Shown here piece by piece: positions 6,676 to 10,997 of a stretch of 10,997 bases of DNA. Origin of the DNA: Achromobacter sp. (GTDB taxonomy: Bacteria > Pseudomonadota > Gammaproteobacteria > Burkholderiales > Burkholderiaceae_B); the NCBI GenBank assembly GCA_003454835.1, contig DMTA01000546.1, forward strand, positions 1 through 10,997. Reading direction: 5' to 3'. The notes below the pieces were generated by a model. The model had not been told where the DNA came from. It did not search any database and saw only the letters and a list, made by a program, of their open reading frames with translations. Every line of letters begins with the position of its first letter. The first letter of the stretch is position 1. Made by a program: the position numbers and the translations under genes.

Positions 6676-6942
6676 TTTGATCGTTACCCCGGAGTTCGAC
6701 GATTGAGACTGAGGCGCTTGAATGCGGCACGTTTTTGATTGATTGTGTGCGCGCTTGCGACATGCACGGCAGATGCCGGGCGGTGAGGCTGGCCTCGCTT
6801 GTAATGATTTTTGAGGCGCCAATGTATCAGATGGGGGTCGGGGAGTTTGGTAACAATTCCGACGTTTTGTATTGTCAGGCGGTTCGGCTGCGTCGATAGC
6901 GAACGGGCGACGGAGGGAACTCCGTCGCTTATCCTTTGTTTT
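6676..6942. other. Intergenic stretch without a recognised gene
   Basis: These 267 bases separate two minus-strand genes. The stretch is less GC-rich than its surroundings and contains short open frames with no recognisable protein features. Its notable content is a + strand terminator (6907-6940) and a weak + strand promoter-like pair: TTGGTA (6847-6852), 17 bases, TATTGT (6870-6875). It should also carry the promoter of the lipoprotein gene, which I could not place. Confidence 0.5.
6907..6940 (+). terminator. Rho-independent-type terminator pointing in the + direction
   Basis: GCGACGGAG (6907-6915) and CTCCGTCGC (6920-6928) form a perfect 9-bp stem closed by a GGAA tetraloop. On the + strand it is followed by the T-rich tail TTATCCTTTGTTTT. 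On the minus strand it lies 15 bases after the hydrolase stop but lacks a T tail in that direction. It probably serves the hydrolase transcript in some degree, yet its best orientation is +. Confidence 0.7.
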
Positions 6943-7968
6943 CTAGTTCGCCGCGGGCAGCGCCTTCAGCAACGCTTCGTTGAACCGCTTTGGATCCTGC
7001 ACCTGCGGTGAATGGCCGAGCTCCGGCCACATGACCAGCTTCGCGTTCGGAATGGCCTTGGCCGCCTTCGGCCCCAGTTCGGGATAGTTGCCCAGCTGTT
7101 TCGCCACCTCGGGCGCCGCGGCGTCCTTGCCGGGCGCGGTGTTGTCTTTCTCCCCGATCAGCAGCGTCGTGGGCGCCTTGATCTGGCCGAACTCGTGCAC
7201 GACGGGCTGCGTATAAAGCATGTCGTAGGTCAGCGCCTGGTTCCACGCCACGCGTTCGCGGCCTTCGCCCTGCAGCATGCCGGCTGCCATGAGAACCCAC
7301 TTGTCGTAATCGTCGCGCCACTGGCCGGCGTAGTAGGTGCCGAGCTGGTACTTCTTCATGCCTTCGAAGTTGGCCTTGAGCTCGCGCTCATACCACTCGT
7401 CGATGCTGCGGTAGGGAACGCCTTTCTGCTTCCAGTCTTCGAGGCCGATCGGGTTGACGAGCACCAGGGCATCGGTTTGCGGGCCGTACATCAGCGCGTA
7501 GCGCGCAGCGAGCATGCCGCCCATCGAGTGGCCGACGATGCTGGCGCGGTCGATTTTCAAATGGTCGAGCAGGGCGTGCGTGTTGGCGGCCAGTTGGTGA
7601 AACGAAAACTGGTAGGCCTGCGGCTTGTCGGATTTGCAGAAGCCGATCTGATCGGGCACGACGACGCGGTATCCGGCCTGGCTCAGGGCGGTGATGCTGG
7701 CGTCCCAGGTGGCGCCGCAGAAGTTCTTGCCGTGCATGAGGACGACCGTCTTGCCATTGGGCTTGGCGGCAGCAACGTCCATGTAGGCCATCGAAAGTTT
7801 CTGGCCTTGCGCGTCGACAGCGAACCGCTTGACCTCGTGCGGATACTCAAAGCGCTCCAGGTTGGGACCATAGTCCGGCACCTTGGGGGCGTCTGCCGCG
7901 ATGGCGCTGCCGGCAAGCGCCACGCCCGCGCAGAATGCGCCCAGGCGGAGATGTTGGGAACGTGTCAT
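6943..7968 (-). CDS. Exported alpha/beta hydrolase
   Basis: This 341-residue protein begins with a signal peptide (hydrophobic 9-24, cut near AIA-A-D at 24-26), so it probably acts in the periplasm. The hydrolase fold shows the oxyanion HG (79-80) in LMHGKNFCGATWD, the nucleophile elbow GHSMGG with Ser148, the acid Asp275 in GEKDNTAP and the catalytic His319 in ELGHSPQ. A cap region lies between about 175 and 255. The family includes esterases, lipases, dehalogenases and C-C bond hydrolases; the substrate is unknown. The ribosome site AGGAG (7977-7981) is good, and a hairpin lies just upstream of it. It is the last of four minus-strand genes after rubredoxin, pirin and tautomerase, but 184 bp separate it from the tautomerase gene, so it may have its own promoter. 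Secretion sets it apart from the cytoplasmic-looking neighbours. Confidence 0.93.
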   Translation of the reverse strand: MTRSQHLRLGAFCAGVALAGSAIAADAPKVPDYGPNLERFEYPHEVKRFAVDAQGQKLSMAYMDVAAAKPNGKTVVLMHGKNFCGATWDASITALSQAGYRVVVPDQIGFCKSDKPQAYQFSFHQLAANTHALLDHLKIDRASIVGHSMGGMLAARYALMYGPQTDALVLVNPIGLEDWKQKGVPYRSIDEWYERELKANFEGMKKYQLGTYYAGQWRDDYDKWVLMAAGMLQGEGRERVAWNQALTYDMLYTQPVVHEFGQIKAPTTLLIGEKDNTAPGKDAAAPEVAKQLGNYPELGPKAAKAIPNAKLVMWPELGHSPQVQDPKRFNEALLKALPAAN

Positions 7969-7987
7969 TCATGTGACTCCTGTTATG

Positions 7988-8008
7988 ACGCCGGCCCGCT
8001 GCCGGCGT
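7988..8008 (-). promoter_or_regulatory. Leader hairpin just upstream of the hydrolase ribosome site
   Basis: ACGCCGGC (7988-7995) and GCCGGCGT (8001-8008) form a perfect 8-bp stem with a 5-base loop; TGTT (7981-7984) and AACA (8014-8017) can extend it. On the minus strand it ends 6 bases before the AGGAG ribosome site. It may be a weak terminator or attenuator after the tautomerase gene, or a structured leader. Confidence 0.45.
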
Positions 8009-8111
8009 TGTACAACAGGGACAGCAAAAATGGGGCCTGGGTTCCGCTGGGGCTTGAAGGAAGAGGGCCGGCACCAAGCAGCGTCATGCCGATCTGCGGA
8101 ATCAGGATGGG

Positions 8112-8150
8112 CTATTCCTGCTTGGTGGATCGTATGAACTCGAAGGCCAT
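8112..8150 (-). CDS. 12-codon ORF or gene stub after the tautomerase gene
   Basis: An ATG begins 2 bases after the tautomerase stop and is preceded by GGGAGA at ideal distance, inside the last tautomerase codons. It encodes MAFEFIRSTKQE and stops at TAG. The same frame then stays open for another 42 codons to a TAA at 7983-7985. This could be a leader peptide, a coupled small ORF, or the stub of a lost gene. I recognise no family. Confidence 0.3.
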   Translation of the reverse strand: MAFEFIRSTKQE

Positions 8151-8152
8151 CG

Positions 8153-8728
8153 TCATTCTCCCTGCGTCGCGGGCGCCGCAGGCGGTGCCGGCAACAGGCC
8201 ACCAGTGCCCGGCGGATAATGCGACGCTGCATATTGCCGGGCCTTGGCCTGGAAGTAGGCCTCGACCCACTTGAAACGCTCGCCGTCCTTGGCGAGCCCG
8301 ACGGTGTTTGCGATGGCGGCGAGGCTAATGGTCTGTCCGCCCGCGCCCCAGTTGCCTTCCGTGACTTCCTCGATGATGACCAATGCGCCGCTGCCGTCCC
8401 CGCGCGTGGCGCCCAGGCTTTCCATCATGGCTGCGTGCACCGACGCGTGGACCTCGGACTTGTGCTGCTGGCTCATGTAGCCTTCAGGAATGCTGACGCG
8501 GGCAAGCAGGCGGCCATGGGTGCGGACAGGCGTGTCGTCGGTCTTACCGCCAACCCACCAGTCTTCGGCAGGCACTTGCGTGAACAGCACGGACGCGAAG
8601 GCCAAGCCGCCGGGCGTGCGGGCGCCGCCTTCCATCGTCAACAGTACTTCCGTCAGCCGCTTGCCCATTTCGTTCTTGCTGGCCGGGTCGAGCATTCCCT
8701 TTGCGTAATACAACTGAATCACTGGCAT
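8153..8728 (-). CDS. Tautomerase superfamily protein, fused two-module type
   Basis: The 191-residue protein starts MPVIQLYY. Pro2 becomes the N-terminal catalytic base of the tautomerase superfamily once the methionine is removed. Two beta-alpha-beta modules follow each other: about 2-60 and about 72-144 (second one starting RTHGRLLARVSIPEGYMS). This is the layout of fused members such as cis-3-chloroacrylic acid dehalogenase and malonate semialdehyde decarboxylase, while single-module 4-oxalocrotonate tautomerases have about 62 residues. A Pro/Ala-rich tail (about 173-191) is unusual. Members isomerise enol/keto acids or add water to unsaturated acids in catabolic pathways. The start has a good GAGGAG site. 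It lies 88 bp after the pirin gene on the same strand; the gap holds a hairpin, so cotranscription is likely but could be partly attenuated. Confidence 0.88.
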   Translation of the reverse strand: MPVIQLYYAKGMLDPASKNEMGKRLTEVLLTMEGGARTPGGLAFASVLFTQVPAEDWWVGGKTDDTPVRTHGRLLARVSIPEGYMSQQHKSEVHASVHAAMMESLGATRGDGSGALVIIEEVTEGNWGAGGQTISLAAIANTVGLAKDGERFKWVEAYFQAKARQYAASHYPPGTGGLLPAPPAAPATQGE

Positions 8729-8763
8729 GACATTCTCCTCGTCTTATCAGTAACGACGTCGCG

Positions 8764-8789
8764 AGCGGCGCAGACATTGCCGCGCCGCT
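8764..8789 (-). promoter_or_regulatory. Intercistronic hairpin between pirin and tautomerase genes
   Basis: AGCGGCGC (8764-8771) and GCGCCGCT (8782-8789) form a perfect 8-bp stem with a 10-base loop. It lies 27 bases after the pirin stop on the minus strand and has no T run. Partial termination or mRNA-end protection within the operon are both possible. Confidence 0.4.
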
Positions 8790-8816
8790 GGTATAGCGGG
8801 TTGAGACGAGACGGCG

Positions 8817-9566
8817 CTACTGGATGGTTTCAATAATGAGGAGATCGGCGCCTTCGCCGTCTGTCTGAATCGTGACGGGACGGTCGCCCCAGACGCCTCG
8901 GCTATCCCGACGGGCCAACGTGATGTCGTCGACACTGGCTTCTCCGTCCAGCATGAACACATACACGCCGTGACGGTTTGATTTGGGCGTGTATTGCAGA
9001 TGCATTGCCTGGTCCGACACCAACCTTGAAACGGATACGTCCTGGCTGATCCGCAGTGCGCCATCGGCATTGCCCACCAATTGCGTAAGCTGATTGCGGC
9101 GCGTGCTTGCATCGAAATGACTGCGCGTATAGGAAGGCGGCGTCAGCAGGCGATCGGGCAGAACCCAGAGGTACAGCACCTGCATGTCGGTGCTGGCGAG
9201 ATTCAATTCGGAATGCTTGCCGCCGGAACCCGCAGAGAACGCGTAAAAGTCGTTCGGTCCGAGTTGGTCGATATTGCCGACGGTGTTCACGTGCGTCAGC
9301 GTGCCCGCCAGGACGAACGCGCAAATGATGAAGTCATGGTGGCGGTGCATGTTGTAGCCGCTGCCAGTGCCACTGAATACTTCCTCGCCAAAGACGCGGA
9401 TTCGGCCGAATCCAGGAATGCCGCTTTGGTAGGCGCCGAAGTTAAAGCTCGAATGGCGCGTCACCATGCCTTCGGGGTGGCCGGCGATATAGCTGGATGC
9501 TTCGCCCGTCGACAGGAATTTTTCAAAGCCGCGGTCGTGCGCGCGCAGCACAAAGTCATTGTTCAT
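8817..9566 (-). CDS. Pirin family bicupin, YhhW-like
   Basis: The 249-residue protein follows E. coli YhhW through its N-terminal cupin. Shared marks are SSFNFGAY, the FGRIRVF strand, the HxH pair (His74, His76), the VLAGTLTH...GN segment, and SAGSGGKHSE with His118 and Glu120. These four residues form the metal site of pirins. The second cupin (about 170-249) is degenerate, as usual. YhhW and human pirin have quercetin 2,3-dioxygenase activity in vitro; the natural role of bacterial pirins is mostly unknown. Here the first motif reads MHRHHDFII instead of the common HPHRGFE, so the acidic residue usually found after the HxH pair is missing. The gene starts 20 bp after the rubredoxin stop with only a weak ribosome site, so translational coupling and a shared operon are likely. 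Confidence 0.9.
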   Translation of the reverse strand: MNNDFVLRAHDRGFEKFLSTGEASSYIAGHPEGMVTRHSSFNFGAYQSGIPGFGRIRVFGEEVFSGTGSGYNMHRHHDFIICAFVLAGTLTHVNTVGNIDQLGPNDFYAFSAGSGGKHSELNLASTDMQVLYLWVLPDRLLTPPSYTRSHFDASTRRNQLTQLVGNADGALRISQDVSVSRLVSDQAMHLQYTPKSNRHGVYVFMLDGEASVDDITLARRDSRGVWGDRPVTIQTDGEGADLLIIETIQ

Positions 9567-9586
9567 GATGAGTTCTCGGCAGGCGT

Positions 9587-9802
9587 TCAGACGAGGGCGT
9601 GCGCGGCGGCTTCGGCGTTGGCGTACGGGAGTTCGACCATTTCGAACCGGCTCTTGGGGGTGCCGCAGTCAGGGCAGACCCAGTCGTGGGGAATGTCGGC
9701 CCATCGGGTTCCGGGAGGAATGCCGTGTTCGGGCAGCCCCAGGGCTTCGTCGTACAGAAAGCCACAGCCAAGGCAGACGTGGCGCTTCAAAGGTTCATCC
9801 AT
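9587..9802 (-). CDS. Rubredoxin
   Basis: This 71-residue iron protein carries one mononuclear Fe(Cys)4 site. The two ligand pairs are CLGCG (Cys10, Cys13) and CPDCG (Cys43, Cys46), with the conserved YDEALG after the first pair and [18 protein letters not shown] before the second. The protein is a little longer than the usual 50-55 residues because of an Ala-rich C-terminal tail of about 15 residues. Rubredoxins pass single electrons to oxygenases, peroxide-reducing enzymes or alkane hydroxylases in the cytoplasm; no obvious reductase or oxygenase partner lies in the window. ATG 9802 is chosen because GGAGA precedes it by 6 bases; an ATG at 9814 overlaps that site. It is the first gene of the minus-strand cluster and is divergent from gntR. 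Confidence 0.95.
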   Translation of the reverse strand: MDEPLKRHVCLGCGFLYDEALGLPEHGIPPGTRWADIPHDWVCPDCGTPKSRFEMVELPYANAEAAAHALV

Positions 9803-9848
9803 CGATGTCTCCATTGGGCCAAATTGCCTCGGCCCCGGGCAAGCGCAG

Positions 9849-9887
9849 GTAGCGCGTGACGCATTTATATAGCGCGTCACGCGCTAC
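9849..9887. promoter_or_regulatory. Putative GntR operator: 14-bp inverted repeat containing a 17-bp dyad
   Basis: GTAGCGCGTGACGC (9849-9862) and GCGTCACGCGCTAC (9874-9887) are exact reverse complements separated by 11 AT-rich bases. The right arm is itself part of a perfect dyad TAGCGCG-TCA-CGCGCTA (9870-9886). TAGCGCGT also recurs directly at 9850-9857 and 9870-9877, 20 bp or two helical turns apart. It lies between the divergent rubredoxin and gntR genes, the usual place for an FCD-type GntR operator. Confidence 0.7.
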
Positions 9888-9892
9888 TGCAA
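9864..9892 (-). promoter_or_regulatory. Predicted promoter of the rubredoxin-pirin-tautomerase genes
   Basis: On the minus strand, TTGCAG (9887-9892) is followed after 17 bases by TATAAA (9864-9869). The -10 match is good and the -35 match is poor. The whole 17-bp spacer (9870-9886) is the perfect dyad of the putative operator, so a bound regulator would block RNA polymerase directly. Confidence 0.5.
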
Positions 9893-9901
9893 GCGATTTG
9901 A

Positions 9902-9907
9902 TATAGT
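9902..9907 (+). promoter_or_regulatory. Predicted -10 box of gntR
   Basis: TATAGT matches the -10 consensus at five of six positions and lies 30 bases before the gntR start. The matching -35 position (about 9879-9884) falls inside the operator dyad and is poor in consensus, which suggests autoregulation. Confidence 0.45.
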
Positions 9908-9937
9908 GACGGTTCGATTTTTTCCTGGGGAATTCCG

Positions 9938-10585
9938 ATGGAAAGCGTCACCAATTTGAGGGAAATGGTGTTGGCGCAGCTGCGCTCGCGCATCGTGTCG
10001 GGCGAAGCCGCACCGGGCACCATTTATTCCGTGCCGGCGGTGGCGACCGAGATGGGCATGTCGACAACCCCGGTGCGCGAGGCGTTGCTGGAGTTGAGCC
10101 GAACGGGCCTGGTATCACCGTTGCGCAATCGGGGGTTCCGCGTGGAAGCGGCCACGCCGAAGGATCTTGAGAACCAGTTCGACGTTCGCATCATGCTTGA
10201 GGTGGGGGCGCTGGTTGCCATCGCACGGCAAGGATTGACCGATACGAAGCCGCTTGTCTTGCTGGCCGACGACGTCGCTGGCGCGGTGAAGTCGGGCAAT
10301 GTGACGGACTACATTGAAACGGACAGGCGGTTTCATGAGGCGTTGGTATCGCGTGCGGACAACCCGCTGCTGACGCGAACGATCATGGGGTTGCGAGCCG
10401 ACATGCGGCTGTATGGCATCAGTTCGCCCGAAGGTTTGGAGCGGCAGCGCGCTTCCGTTTCCGAGCATTATGAAATGATCGAGCTTGCGACCACTCGGCA
10501 AACCGAAGCCATCGCGGCGTTGATCACCCGGCATATAGCGTCGTGGAAGCCGCTGATGACTGCGGCGCTGCGGGAATTGGCGTAG
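9938..10585 (+). CDS. GntR family regulator, FadR/FCD subfamily
   Basis: This 215-residue regulator has the standard FCD-type length. The N-terminal winged helix-turn-helix spans about 5-70, with YSVPAVATEMGMSTTPVREALLEL as the recognition region. The all-helical FCD ligand-binding domain covers about 75-212. Its metal-binding residues are visible as Asp129 and His133 (DRRFH), His177 (SEHYEM) and His199 (TRHI), so a metal plus a carboxylate effector is expected from the family. A GGGGA ribosome site precedes the ATG by 6 bases. It is divergent from the rubredoxin-pirin-tautomerase genes and very likely represses them and itself through the palindromes at 9849-9887, with relief by an unknown organic acid (inference). 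Confidence 0.94.
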   Translation: MESVTNLREMVLAQLRSRIVSGEAAPGTIYSVPAVATEMGMSTTPVREALLELSRTGLVSPLRNRGFRVEAATPKDLENQFDVRIMLEVGALVAIARQGLTDTKPLVLLADDVAGAVKSGNVTDYIETDRRFHEALVSRADNPLLTRTIMGLRADMRLYGISSPEGLERQRASVSEHYEMIELATTRQTEAIAALITRHIASWKPLMTAALRELA

Positions 10586-10591
10586 TCGCAC

Positions 10592-10997
10592 TCAGGACGG
10601 AACCGCCTCCGGTTGTCTTCGCAACCGCAGCACAGGCGACGTAAATAGCACGGCGAACTGGATGAAGAACCCCACGGTCGACACCCAGAGACACGCCTCC
10701 ACCCCAAACCGAGCCGCCAACGTCGCGCCGATCAAGGCGCCAATCGGCCGCGCGCCGAAGTTCGCCGTCACGATGACGGACGACACGCGGCCCAGCAGTG
10801 CGTTGGGCGTGACTGACTGGCGCAGCGTGGTGGTCGTAATGGTCCACAGGATAGGCCCGGCGCCGAAGAAAAAGAAACCCGCCGCCGCCCACACGCCCGA
10901 TGGAAAGAGCAGCGTCGACAGCAGGATGAAGCTGGCCAGCAAGGCGGACAGCGGGCCCGCGCCAATCATCGCGCCGAACGGCAGGCGGCGCGCGAGC
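10592..10997 (-). CDS. MFS transporter, C-terminal part only
   Basis: The last 135 residues of a major facilitator protein are visible; the N-terminal part lies beyond the window. Three or four membrane segments can be seen, including PLSALLASFILLSTLLFP and FFIQFAVLFTSPVL. The cytoplasmic loop segment LRQSVTPNALLGRVSSVIVTAN followed by RPIGALIGATLAARFG is typical of the MFS_3/EntS-like exporter group, which pumps siderophores, antibiotics or other compounds out of the cell. The substrate is unknown. It converges on gntR with just 6 bp between the two stop codons, so there is no room for a terminator between them. Whether it belongs functionally to the rubredoxin-pirin cluster cannot be judged. 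Confidence 0.88.
   Translation of the reverse strand, partial: LARRLPFGAMIGAGPLSALLASFILLSTLLFPSGVWAAAGFFFFGAGPILWTITTTTLRQSVTPNALLGRVSSVIVTANFGARPIGALIGATLAARFGVEACLWVSTVGFFIQFAVLFTSPVLRLRRQPEAVPS

Noticed and set aside
6676..6822. N-terminal extension of the lipoprotein to 6822
   Set aside because: It would place 49 residues before a clear lipoprotein signal peptide; the extension has no coding character.
7012..8274. 420-codon + strand open frame opposite the hydrolase gene
   Set aside because: It lies antisense to a hydrolase with an intact catalytic triad and signal peptide, and its translation shows no recognisable domain.
8219..9872. Long + strand frames opposite the tautomerase, pirin and rubredoxin genes
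   Set aside because: They are shadows of three recognised minus-strand proteins.
1..10997. CRISPR arrays, insertion sequences, tRNA genes, phage or toxin-antitoxin modules
   Set aside because: No regularly spaced repeats, transposase-like proteins, tRNA-like sequences or paired small toxin/antitoxin genes were seen. The only tandem repeat is the coding 21-bp array at 1627-1716.

Overview
The window is GC-rich, ordinary bacterial chromosome with densely packed genes. No plasmid, phage, insertion-sequence, CRISPR or RNA gene was seen. The gene content (CrgA-type LysR regulator, AI-2E family permease, DUF445 protein, periplasmic Cu,Zn superoxide dismutase, many small catabolic and regulatory genes) and the protein style fit a betaproteobacterium of the Alcaligenaceae, in the Achromobacter/Bordetella neighbourhood. 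This placement is an inference from sequence character, not a database result.

Left part (1-4231): the N-terminal part of a crotonase-fold enoyl-CoA hydratase runs leftward off the window. A LysR regulator is transcribed divergently from it across a 206-bp region that carries three TTGACA boxes. Two membrane-protein genes follow on the + strand: an AI-2E family permease with a hypervariable-looking repeat tail, and a DUF445/YjiN-like protein. A strong hairpin separates them.

Middle (4232-6942): sodC (+) converges on a glutathione S-transferase gene (-) over a hairpin. The gst gene is divergent from an AlaE-type L-alanine exporter gene (+) that starts at TTG. alaE converges on a small lipoprotein gene (-) with a BamE-like motif, over a large compound palindrome. 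The 267-bp stretch 6676-6942 holds no convincing gene, but it does hold a rho-independent-type terminator pointing in the + direction with no + strand gene in front of it.

Right part (6943-10997): four minus-strand genes encode, in transcription order, a rubredoxin, a pirin/YhhW-type bicupin, a fused-type tautomerase and an exported alpha/beta hydrolase. A GntR/FCD regulator is divergent from them. The 135-bp intergenic region between rubredoxin and gntR has a notable operator design: a 17-bp dyad exactly fills the -35/-10 spacer of the predicted minus-strand promoter. A second copy of the half-site lies 20 bp away, so the whole forms a 14-bp perfect inverted repeat. The set resembles a small regulated oxidative or catabolic unit (electron carrier, cupin metalloenzyme, tautomerase, hydrolase); the substrate is unknown. 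The window ends in the C-terminal part of an MFS efflux-type transporter (-) that converges on gntR with only 6 bp between the stop codons.
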